Below are positions 1 through 12,072 of a DNA stretch of 15,000 bases, piece by piece. The notes below the pieces were generated by a model, which saw only the letters and a program-made list of their open reading frames with translations, did not search any database and was not told where the DNA came from. How positions within the stretch are numbered: position 1 is the stretch's first letter; every line of letters begins with the position of its first letter. The DNA is from Methanobacterium formicicum. Its GTDB lineage: Archaea; Methanobacteriota; Methanobacteria; Methanobacteriales; Methanobacteriaceae. The stretch spans positions 12,501 to 27,500 of the forward strand of contig NZ_JARVXG010000050.1 in the NCBI RefSeq assembly GCF_029848115.1. The letters run 5' to 3'. Both the position numbers and the translations under genes were made by a program.

Positions 1-393
1 GCTGGAGAATATGCCATCTGGATTGCAGATAAGAGCCTTTCGCAAATAATAGTTCTAAATGTAGTTGATACTTCTTACCTTCGCTCTTTACCCCAGAGAG
101 ATTTAGAATTGAGTTTGGAAAATGAGTTCCAGGAAGAGGGTAATGCCGCGGTGCAAAAATTCTCACAAACACTTGAAAAAAGCCAATGTGAGGGTAAATG
201 CAGCATCCCTATGGTTTCCATGATTAAAAAAGGTAAACCTGCCCAAGAAATTGTAAAAACCATTGAGGAAGAAGGGATTGATCTGGTGGTCATTGGTGCT
301 TCCGGTAAACATGGGTTCAACCGACTGTACCCCGGAAGTGTAACTGAAAGTGTGGTGAGATTAGCCAGTTGCCCGGTACTGGTGGTGAAATAG
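1..393 (+). CDS. Universal stress protein (UspA family), 5' end cut by window
   Basis: The frame is open from base 1 to the TAG at 391-393, giving 130 visible residues. A full UspA protein is about 140-150 residues, so roughly 15-20 N-terminal residues lie outside the window. The C-terminal half carries the family's nucleotide-binding signature: VVIGASGKHG, then a PGSVTES segment and the closing hydrophobic strand CPVLVV. This G-x2-G-x9-G-(S/T) pattern is typical of the ATP-binding UspA subgroup. Such proteins are small cytoplasmic dimers induced by stress or starvation; their exact biochemical role is usually unknown. A TTG at 109 could be read as a start but falls in the middle of the fold, so the gene is treated as a 5' partial. 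A strong hairpin follows the stop codon. The family call is firm; the specific function is not assigned. Confidence 0.9.
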   Translation, partial: AGEYAIWIADKSLSQIIVLNVVDTSYLRSLPQRDLELSLENEFQEEGNAAVQKFSQTLEKSQCEGKCSIPMVSMIKKGKPAQEIVKTIEEEGIDLVVIGASGKHGFNRLYPGSVTESVVRLASCPVLVVK

Positions 394-396
394 GTG

Positions 397-442
397 GAGT
401 GGCTATTTACACTTTATTTTTTCTTCAAAAAATAAACCACTC
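397..442 (+). terminator. Compound hairpin after the usp gene, probable terminator or 3'-end structure
   Basis: GAGTGG (397-402) pairs with CCACTC (437-442). Inside it, a perfect 10-bp stem is formed by TTTATTTTTT (413-422) and AAAAAATAAA (427-436) around a CTTC loop. The 5' side has a 10-base bulge (403-412), while the 3' arms are contiguous. The structure starts four bases after the usp stop codon and contains a T6 tract, so it fits a transcription terminator or an mRNA 3' stabiliser. Confidence 0.6.
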
Positions 443-827
443 ATTAAGGCTATAACTTAACTTAAATAAGATCAAGGATTCCAATTTTGTAAAAATGAGT
501 GTATAGTAATTATATTGGCAAATAAATATATTAAAATGCTTACCATATCTCTTAAACCTTTAAAATTTTGTATCCATTTTTCCACAACCTTTATATTGTA
601 GGTGTTTCTATCAATACAAGTTGAATTGGATATGTCACTTAAGTTTAATTGTGGCTTAAAATCTTCATTAATAGAATACAATCCGGTTTGTGGGAGTAAC
701 TCCCTTTACAACATTTATAAATTGCAACAAGTCCTACTCAAAACCCTTAAAAAAAGTGGAACTTCCAGTAGGATACTAATTTGAACAAAATTTTGTAGAT
801 TGTTAAATTTTGGTTAAAGGTGTTATT
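443..827. other. Gene-poor, AT-rich region upstream of trkA
   Basis: I see no convincing gene here. Two short open frames exist, one per strand, but neither has a ribosome binding site, recognisable motifs or a persuasive length for such AT-rich DNA. The stretch does hold a perfect dyad GGGAGT-A-ACTCCC (692-704), a TATA-like sequence ATTTATAAATTG (713-724) 8 bases further on, and a 12-bp AT palindrome ACAAAATTTTGT (785-796). These are the likely control elements of the downstream trkA gene. Confidence 0.5.
713..724 (+). promoter_or_regulatory. Candidate TATA box for trkA
   Basis: ATTTATAAATTG resembles the archaeal box A. With the usual spacing of about 25 bases, transcription would start near 745 and give a leader of about 80 bases before the trkA ATG at 828. 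A dyad at 692-704 lies directly upstream, where BRE-proximal regulators can act. The assignment rests only on sequence likeness and position. Confidence 0.35.
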
Positions 828-1656
<829 letters not shown>

Positions 1657-1672
1657 AAGGATTTTCATCCTT
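1657..1672 (-). terminator. Hairpin terminator of cobQ
   Basis: Read on the minus strand, AAGGAT-GAAA-ATCCTT forms a perfect 6-bp stem with a GNRA-type tetraloop 17 bases past the cobQ stop. The stem can continue as a TTTTA/TAAAA extension with one bulged base. A T-rich stretch follows on the minus strand (about 1655-1630). Confidence 0.6.
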
Positions 1673-1689
1673 AAAAGTGAGAATTGGAT

Positions 1690-3222
<1,533 letters not shown>

Positions 3223-3344
3223 CTTTCATCACTATTTCCTGTATATTATTGGGTTAAATTAAAATTTAAGGGCATCTTCCTTCTCGTTAATTACCATTTT
3301 TTTTAAGGTTCTTATTCTTTTTAGTAATTCTTATATTAAGAAAC

Positions 3345-3352
3345 TTTTATAT
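3345..3352 (-). promoter_or_regulatory. Candidate TATA box for cobQ
   Basis: On the minus strand this reads ATATAAAA within CATATAAAAG. Transcription would begin around 3320, leaving a leader of about 100 bases before cobQ. A second AT-rich element, TTAATATAAG, lies near 3340-3331, so the exact box is uncertain. No cobalamin riboswitch is evident in the leader. Confidence 0.35.
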
Positions 3353-3373
3353 GACATAAAAGGATCAAGATTT

Positions 3374-3414
<41 letters not shown>

Positions 3415-3432
3415 GTCATTAGAGTATATACT

Positions 3433-3467
<35 letters not shown>

Positions 3468-3469
3468 AG

Positions 3470-5398
<1,929 letters not shown>

Positions 5399-5417
5399 CC
5401 AGCAACCGATTAATGTT

Positions 5418-5485
5418 AGAGGGCTTTTTCTTCCCTCTTAATTAGATGAGGGTTATTTTTTATCCCTCTATTCTTTCTATTTTTT
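5418..5485 (+). terminator. Double stem-loop and T-tract terminator of lonB
   Basis: AGAGGG (5418-5423) pairs with CCCTCT (5433-5438) around a T-rich loop. A second stem, GAGGG (5448-5452) with CCCTC (5464-5468), encloses a T6 tract. Further T-rich sequence follows to about 5485. Two stems sharing the GAGGG/CCCTC core suggest a duplicated terminator. Confidence 0.65.
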
Positions 5486-5501
5486 GAGAAATTTTTCAAT
5501 A

Positions 5502-5535
5502 AGAATTACACCTGATATAGAATTACACCCGATAT
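5502..5535. repeat. 17-bp tandem direct repeat, two copies
   Basis: AGAATTACACCTGATAT (5502-5518) is followed directly by AGAATTACACCCGATAT (5519-5535). They match at 16 of 17 positions. The repeat lies between the lonB terminator and the deaD leader. It could be a pair of protein binding sites or a simple slippage duplication. Confidence 0.8.
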
Positions 5536-7362
<1,827 letters not shown>

Positions 7363-7395
7363 AAATTTAATTCTTCTTATTTTTCTTATTTTTAA
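7363..7395 (+). terminator. T-rich terminator of deaD
   Basis: Immediately after the stop codon the plus strand is pyrimidine-rich, with repeated T-tracts in TTATTTTTCTTATTTTT (7377-7393). Archaeal RNA polymerase commonly stops at such oligo-T stretches. No strong stem precedes it. Confidence 0.5.
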
Positions 7396-7420
7396 GTTTA
7401 CGGTCTATTTTTAAGATATT

Positions 7421-7452
7421 TACTGGGTATTAATATTACTGGGTATTAATAT
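7421..7452. repeat. Perfect 16-bp tandem duplication
   Basis: TACTGGGTATTAATAT occurs at 7421-7436 and again, identically, at 7437-7452. It lies between the convergent deaD and rsbW-like genes, 21 bases past the latter's end. Perfect identity suggests a recent duplication or a conserved pair of sites. Confidence 0.85.
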
Positions 7453-7473
7453 GGAAAGATTATCTCTTTTTAA

Positions 7474-7887
7474 TTAATCCAGATTTTTAACCAGGGTTAA
7501 AATGTTTTTTCCGTCGTGGAACTGGTAATAGGCCGCGTCGGTTACTGTCTTCAGGAAATGAATTCCCAAACCACCGGGTGATCTTTCTTCAAGAGCAGTG
7601 GATAAATCTGGTTTACCTGCATTTAAAGGATTAAATGGTTCACCTCTATCCTGAATCTGGATATGGATCTTTTTCTGTTCCTTCCAAATCAGGATGTGGA
7701 TCGGGCCACTTTGTTGGGGGTAACCATGGAGGATGATATTGGAGGTAACTTCATCCACTGCCAGTTCTAACTGGAAAACCCCCTTCCTGTCCAAACCAAG
7801 TTTACTGGCACATCCCGTGATGAATTCGCCAATGGTGGATAAATTTTTTAGATCAGCCATTACATGGAGTGTAAATTTCTCTTCCAT
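7474..7887 (-). CDS. RsbW/SpoIIAB-like serine-protein kinase (anti-sigma-factor-type HATPase)
   Basis: The protein has 137 residues and is a stand-alone GHKL ATPase of the HATPase_c_2 group. The N box is ELAVDEVTSNIILHGY (41-56), with Mg-binding Asn50. The G1 box is DRGEPFNP (80-87). The G2 box is PGGLGIHF (104-111). In bacteria such proteins phosphorylate a Ser or Thr of a STAS antagonist and alternately bind that antagonist or a sigma factor. Archaea lack sigma factors, so the client here is unknown. The start is well set: AAGGAGAG at 7902-7895, six bases before the ATG. It is the last gene of the minus-strand partner-switch cluster, 90 bases after the phosphatase gene, and has a possible promoter of its own (TTTATAA near 7960). 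Confidence 0.88.
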   Translation of the reverse strand: MEEKFTLHVMADLKNLSTIGEFITGCASKLGLDRKGVFQLELAVDEVTSNIILHGYPQQSGPIHILIWKEQKKIHIQIQDRGEPFNPLNAGKPDLSTALEERSPGGLGIHFLKTVTDAAYYQFHDGKNILTLVKNLD

Positions 7888-7977
7888 TTATAACTCTCCT
7901 TAAGACTCATTTAACCCTTGAGAATTCCATTTATTCAACATTCTTGAGACTTCAATTATAAAATCTCCTTAAGGCGC
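7888..7977 (-). promoter_or_regulatory. Spacer with possible internal promoter and duplicated SD-like box
   Basis: On the minus strand CTTAAGGAGA followed by TTATAA occurs twice: about 7973-7957 (CTTAAGGAGATTTTATAA) and 7905-7889 (CTTAAGGAGAGTTATAA). The copy nearer the gene is its ribosome binding site. The distal copy contains a TTTATAA element placed to act as a TATA box for a start near 7935. Confidence 0.35.
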
Positions 7978-9345
7978 TTATGAAACTCTCCTCAGCACCA
8001 TAATGGTTATGTCATCGGCTTGGGGAGTGCCGGATGCAAAATCATATACTTGGTCTATGATAAGGTTTTTTAAATCCCCTGATGATAATTCCTGATTTTC
8101 TTTAAGAAGTTCAATAAGGCGCCCTTCTCCGAACTGGTCTTCCTGCTGGTTAATGGCTTCGGTGATTCCATCAGTATACAAAACCAGTAGATCTCCTGCC
8201 TGGAGGTCTATGGTTTTTTCATTCATTTTAAGGCCCTTCATGGCACCTAAAACCACTCCTCCCGTGCTTAACCTGATGATATCTCTAGTTTTCTTTCTAA
8301 GAAGCAGCGGGGGGTTGTGACCAGCATTGACGAAGGTTAAAGTATTCTGGGCGTTGTCCAGAACACTGTAAAAGAGGGTTACAAACATGTTGGAGTGGGG
8401 GTCCTCGTTAATGAAGTTATTGACACTTTCTATCATCCGGCCCACTCCGGGGTTACGGCAGGCTTTGGCCCGTAACAGTGTACGGGAAAAGGCCATGAAA
8501 AGTGCGGCGGGTATTCCTTTACCAGAAACATCACCAATGGTTAACCCGGTCTGTTTGTCGGTGATGGGGATAAAATCATAGAAGTCACCCCCTACCTCCT
8601 GGGCAGGGATGCTGCTGGCCGCCAGATCGTAGTTCTTGATCACCGGTATGGTGTGGGGCAGGAAACTTTCCTGGATTTGTTGAGCTATCTCCAGTTCCTT
8701 TTTTCTTCTTTCCAGTTGGGCTGAAAGTTTATCCCTTTCTTTTTTTGTTTTACGTTCCTTTATACGGTTGGATATCATCAGAGCGAAGATGAACATTCCC
8801 GCGGCATTGGCCAGTATCATGGGGATGAATAAATCTTCAACCACTCCCAGTGCCTGTGAAAAGGGAGAAGCCAGTATTAGTGCCAGTAACATGTGAAAAC
8901 TTTCCATCAAAACCGAGAATAGAACTGCCCCGCCAATGCCTACAAAGTGTTTTTTGTTGGCCAGATAAATAATACCGGCTAATACCCCGGCTAGGATTGT
9001 GGACAGGGAGCAGGGGATGCAGGTGAATCCACCCATGGTTAAACGATGTAAACCTCCAATCAAGCCGGCTCCCAACCCTACAATGGGCCCACCAATTAAT
9101 CCGGCTACCATGGGGCCAAGATCACGTACATTGGCCACCGCACCAAAAATATCCACTCCTGAGTAAGAACCATAGATTGATATTCCGCCAAATATTAATA
9201 TAAGAATTAATTGATTTTTAATAGTCAATTTACCGTCAATAACTTCGGTAAAATATTTTAAACGTGTTAATAGATATGCTAGGACAAATATTACGCAGAT
9301 TTTTTCTACCAGGTCGGTTAAAATAGTGAGGGATATGGTGTCCAT
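7978..9345 (-). CDS. Membrane 5TMR-LYT sensor fused to a PP2C/SpoIIE-type phosphatase (RsbU-like)
   Basis: The protein has 455 residues. The N-terminal half (about 1-195) is strongly hydrophobic, with five to six membrane segments, and matches the LytS-type 5TMR-LYT sensor. It has NVRDLGP (72-78), LIGGPIVGLGAGLIGGLHR (83-101) and GGFTCIPCSLST (105-116). A charged helix (194-228) with KKERDKL and ERRKKELEIAQQ links it to a PP2C-like SpoIIE domain (about 229-455). The metal-binding acids are D254 in VGGDFYD, D272 in IGDVSGKG, D392 in YTDGITEA and D444/D445 in QADDITIMV. Enzymes of this type dephosphorylate a STAS antagonist and so release the switch kinase's partner. The sensor probably reads a small extracellular ligand; LytS relatives in bacteria include a pyruvate receptor, but the ligand here is unknown. 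The ATG at 9345 has only a weak ribosome binding site. Confidence 0.92.
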   Translation of the reverse strand: MDTISLTILTDLVEKICVIFVLAYLLTRLKYFTEVIDGKLTIKNQLILILIFGGISIYGSYSGVDIFGAVANVRDLGPMVAGLIGGPIVGLGAGLIGGLHRLTMGGFTCIPCSLSTILAGVLAGIIYLANKKHFVGIGGAVLFSVLMESFHMLLALILASPFSQALGVVEDLFIPMILANAAGMFIFALMISNRIKERKTKKERDKLSAQLERRKKELEIAQQIQESFLPHTIPVIKNYDLAASSIPAQEVGGDFYDFIPITDKQTGLTIGDVSGKGIPAALFMAFSRTLLRAKACRNPGVGRMIESVNNFINEDPHSNMFVTLFYSVLDNAQNTLTFVNAGHNPPLLLRKKTRDIIRLSTGGVVLGAMKGLKMNEKTIDLQAGDLLVLYTDGITEAINQQEDQFGEGRLIELLKENQELSSGDLKNLIIDQVYDFASGTPQADDITIMVLRRVS

Positions 9346-9460
9346 GGAAATCTTTCTGATTTACTAGTACTTTATTTAATCACTAAATTTAAATCCAATT
9401 TAATTGATATGAAGTTATAGTTGTTGTTCTACAGTTGAATTATAAGTTGTTTTGGTATGG

Positions 9461-9802
9461 TTAATTATCAGAAAAACTGGATACTGCGTCATTACTTTCG
9501 TCGTAGATTTCGAAAAGTTGGGTGAATCCTGCAATTTCAAAGACTTCCCCCACGTAGGGTTGTAGTGAGCATAGTTTCAGGGCACCATCCAATTTATTCA
9601 ACTTTTTCAGGGATGAAAGCATCACCCTCAGACCAGAGCTGCTTATGTACTCCACTCCTGCAAGGTCAGCGACTATATTTATTTTACCAGAGGCAATGAT
9701 CTCGTTTAACTTCTTTTCCACTAAGTTAGAGTTGTAGGCGTCTAACCGACCAGTTATAAATATTATTTCCACACCATTTCTTGTTTTTTGAGTTATTTCC
9801 AT
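9461..9802 (-). CDS. STAS-domain anti-sigma-factor antagonist (RsbV/SpoIIAA-like)
   Basis: The protein has 113 residues and is a single STAS domain. It has the opening strands VEIIFITGRLDA (11-22) and the signature YISSSGLRVMLSSLKK (52-67). Ser56, just before the Gly, aligns with the serine that the switch kinase phosphorylates in SpoIIAA and RsbV. The residue two before it is Ser rather than the common Asp. In the known cycle the unphosphorylated form binds the RsbW-like kinase, phosphorylation breaks the complex, and a PP2C phosphatase restores it. All three partners are encoded here: a kinase-acetyltransferase fusion 61 bases upstream, the phosphatase 115 bases downstream, and the second kinase after that. 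GGTG five bases before the ATG is the likely ribosome binding site. Confidence 0.92.
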   Translation of the reverse strand: MEITQKTRNGVEIIFITGRLDAYNSNLVEKKLNEIIASGKINIVADLAGVEYISSSGLRVMLSSLKKLNKLDGALKLCSLQPYVGEVFEIAGFTQLFEIYDESNDAVSSFSDN

Positions 9803-9863
9803 TTCTGCACCATCCAGAGCTCAATTGTTTTTTTAAAATTCCTTGAATATTAATTCCTGGCCA

Positions 9864-11363
9864 TCATTCCAGGTTCTGTTTCTTCCACTCGTCTACCACA
9901 TAGTCAAATATATCCCGGGCAAATTCCGAGTAAACATCCACACTTTCCGGGTCAAAGGCCACATTATGGAGGTACTGCAGGCGAATGGAATCCCCATCCA
10001 GATACTCGGGCATGATTCCACCGAAGAAGAACTTCATATTTTCAATTTCTGGAAATAAAATAGCGGTGTTAGGGTCTTTTAATGGCAGATCCAGTACAAT
10101 AAGTTCGGTCCCGCGCAGTTTCAAATCCCGGATCTGTAGTTTTAATTCATCGATAAAGTCCACACCAAACATTTTCACCCTTAAAAATGCACTGGCCATT
10201 TCTGGTAAAACATGGGAATGTATATGGGAATGGGGGGCCAAATTCATGTTTTCAGGGTCTGCCTTTTTAATCACTCGGCTTAGTCCGGTGTGGTTGTAAA
10301 TTTTACGGATGATTTCCTGGTGTTTACAGGGTAAAAATACAGTTTGTTCCTGGTCGGGAACCACCGGCACGTAAAAAAGGGCCACAGTTCGGCGGATGCT
10401 GGTTGTTTCTGTTTTCATTTTCTTGAAGATGGCGGTGGGAGGTGAATGGCCCAGTATAAATCCTGTTTCTTTGGAACCCATCTTAACATTGGACTTCTGA
10501 GAAGCCATATGAACAGTAACTGCCCGACTATACAGGCCTAAAATTCCTTTGGCTGCCATTTCTTCCATCATCATCTTCTTCATTTTAGGGAAAAGTCCCC
10601 TTCCCCGGTAACGGGGGTCAACTGCAGCCAGGGCAGATTCTCCCACATGGTCTTCCGGAGTTTCCAGGAAAACTCCCAGATGGCCCACAATTTTATCCTG
10701 TTCATTCACCGCCACACAGGAGGTCACCAGGCCGGACTCTAAGAGTGAAGCGAACTTTTCAGGGTAATAGATATCCTCGTGGGGATAGGTGTAACCGTAG
10801 ACCCGGTATATCAGGCGGGCCAGGGAAACAGTTTCATCTGGATGCATTAACCTCAAAGTGACCTTTTCAGAAGCAGGAGCCATCTTCAAGGCACTGGGCT
10901 GTACTGTGGGCACATCTAAATCCTCTACAGATTCAAATGAGAAATTTTTAACCAGTTCCACCACTTTACCCCTTTTTCCCAGATACCTACTTCTAATTTC
11001 ATCAGTACAGGCCCGCATTAATTTTACCCCTATATCTGAAGTTTCATCCTCATTCAGACGCTGAAGATTAAAGGGCATTCCCTGGTCCCGTACCGTAATC
11101 CGGAAACAGGTAGGTTCACGGTGAATCTTCACCTGGTAGTAACCCTCTTCACCGGGTTCATAGGCATGTTCAATGACGTTATGACAGGCTTCTTCTGTGG
11201 CCAGCTCCAGATCCCTCACTGAAGCCTTATCGAGGCCATACCTGCAGGCAACATCACGAACAGCACGTAAAACTATGGGAAGTAACTTCAGTTCAGCTTT
11301 TAACTTCAAGGAAGCCAGAATTTCTTTATTTACTCCTGGGCTCTCAACTGTATCTGGATTCAT
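9864..11363 (-). CDS. RsbW-like ATPase fused to a GNAT acetyltransferase and a C-terminal unrecognised region
   Basis: The protein has 499 residues from the ATG at 11363, which follows GGAGGA by seven bases. An in-frame ATG at 11378 adds five residues but its AGGAG lies 12 bases away. Residues about 20-145 are a HATPase_c_2 domain with N box ELATEEACHNVIEHAY (Asn62) and G1 box RDQGMPFN (92-99). The G2 region reads SDIGVKLM, lacking the first glycine. Residues about 165-315 form a GNAT fold with ALAAVDPRYRGRGLF, whose RGRGL (253-257) is the acetyl-CoA pyrophosphate-binding loop. The remaining 180 residues are partly GNAT-like strands without a clear active site, and contain a His-Ser-His-Ile-His-Ser-His cluster (378-384). 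I infer a switch protein whose acetyltransferase is controlled by nucleotide or by the adjacent STAS protein. Substrate unknown. Confidence 0.85.
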   Translation of the reverse strand: MNPDTVESPGVNKEILASLKLKAELKLLPIVLRAVRDVACRYGLDKASVRDLELATEEACHNVIEHAYEPGEEGYYQVKIHREPTCFRITVRDQGMPFNLQRLNEDETSDIGVKLMRACTDEIRSRYLGKRGKVVELVKNFSFESVEDLDVPTVQPSALKMAPASEKVTLRLMHPDETVSLARLIYRVYGYTYPHEDIYYPEKFASLLESGLVTSCVAVNEQDKIVGHLGVFLETPEDHVGESALAAVDPRYRGRGLFPKMKKMMMEEMAAKGILGLYSRAVTVHMASQKSNVKMGSKETGFILGHSPPTAIFKKMKTETTSIRRTVALFYVPVVPDQEQTVFLPCKHQEIIRKIYNHTGLSRVIKKADPENMNLAPHSHIHSHVLPEMASAFLRVKMFGVDFIDELKLQIRDLKLRGTELIVLDLPLKDPNTAILFPEIENMKFFFGGIMPEYLDGDSIRLQYLHNVAFDPESVDVYSEFARDIFDYVVDEWKKQNLE

Positions 11364-11381
11364 TATCTGGTCCTCCATGGA

Positions 11382-11783
11382 TTATACCGTCTCCTGAAAA
11401 TTTTTATTTCCACCCGGCTTGAAAAATGAATGTGATACTTCAATCTCGGGCATAAAAGAGAGATAAAAAAGATTACCTTTAATTTGGGAATTATTATTCC
11501 ATTTTACTTGGTGATTATCGTTCGTTAGATAGTTATCTTTTTTTTTAATAAGTTCATTAAGAGTAAGGTCATTAGGATGTGTTGGTCTTTTAAATTGTAT
11601 TATATTTTTTAAAAAAAGTAATTCACCAAAGATCTGGCTTTTTTGCCCCACATACCACTCCTTATCCCCAAAATTAAGTCTCACCAAGACAACCCCTCCT
11701 AATAATATTTTGGGCGGTGTTTTATAATATAGGTTTTGTATTCCTCCTGAAAATAAAACAAGCTCCACCTCATCTAAGGCCAT
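11382..11783 (-). CDS. Hypothetical protein, unrecognised, start uncertain
   Basis: An open frame of 133 codons lies in DNA that is roughly two-thirds A+T, where a stop-free run this long is unlikely by chance, and no gene overlaps it. The product is soluble and mixed-charge, rich in Asn, Lys and Leu, with no signal peptide, membrane segment or motif I recognise. The ATG at 11783 has no ribosome binding site but lies about 25 bases after TTATAG-type AT-rich sequence, so it could be leaderless. A shorter version could start at TTG 11687, seven bases after AGGAGG (11700-11695), giving 101 residues. The stop falls 18 bases before the next gene's ATG. It could be the first gene of the partner-switch cluster or a decayed gene. 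Confidence 0.4.
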   Translation of the reverse strand: MALDEVELVLFSGGIQNLYYKTPPKILLGGVVLVRLNFGDKEWYVGQKSQIFGELLFLKNIIQFKRPTHPNDLTLNELIKKKDNYLTNDNHQVKWNNNSQIKGNLFYLSFMPEIEVSHSFFKPGGNKNFQETV

Positions 11784-12035
11784 TTATTATTCAAGGTATT
11801 ATCACTATAACGGGTAGATAGAAGGGGATAGATGGAACCATATGGGTGTGGCCAAAGTGAATTGATTTATTTGGAATATAATTGAAATTAAAACTTTGGA
11901 ATTTCAGTTTATAGGGGAATATCAGGAGAATTTTGTTCAGGAATAAGGGATGATCTACGCATAGACAAATTAAAGAAATTGAATTAAAGAAAAATTTAGG
12001 ATAAAATTAAATAAAAAAAGTTTAAGTTAGTGGAA
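11784..12035. other. Non-coding AT-rich spacer upstream of the partner-switch cluster
   Basis: I see no gene in this stretch. It separates the DUF5518 pair from the minus-strand signalling cluster and probably carries that cluster's promoter. TTATAG-like sequence near 11811-11805 on the minus strand is one candidate. The motif AATTAAAGAAA occurs twice on the plus strand (11968-11978 and 11982-11992). Confidence 0.35.
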
Positions 12036-12046
12036 CTAAAAAAATG
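12036..12046 (-). terminator. Oligo-T terminator of the DUF5518 genes
   Basis: On the minus strand CATTTTTTTAG lies about 27 bases beyond the stop of the second DUF5518-like gene. A further T7 tract lies at about 12019-12013. This is the normal form of an archaeal intrinsic terminator. Confidence 0.5.
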
Positions 12047-12072
12047 AGATTTTTTGGGGGATTTTCCTTATT

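Noticed and set aside
472..681. Short minus-strand open frame of 69 codons upstream of trkA
   Set aside because: No ribosome binding site, no motif, and the length is not unusual for random AT-rich sequence when all frames are considered.
602..784. Short plus-strand open frame of 60 codons upstream of trkA
   Set aside because: It would need a GTG start without a ribosome binding site, overlaps the dyad and TATA-like element, and the product has no recognisable feature.
785..796. 12-bp palindrome ACAAAATTTTGT before trkA
   Set aside because: It is perfect but consists almost only of A and T, so such palindromes are expected often by chance here. It is noted in the region description but not claimed as an operator.
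3223..3344. Possible cobalamin riboswitch in the cobQ leader
   Set aside because: The leader is short and AT-rich and shows no B12-box or multi-stem structure; archaeal cobalamin riboswitches are also not expected.
7474..9802. A conventional sigma-factor regulon (rsb/spoIIA operon acquired whole from bacteria)
   Set aside because: There is no sigma-factor gene, and base composition, ribosome binding sites and gene spacing resemble the rest of the window, so recent transfer of a bacterial operon is not supported by what can be seen.
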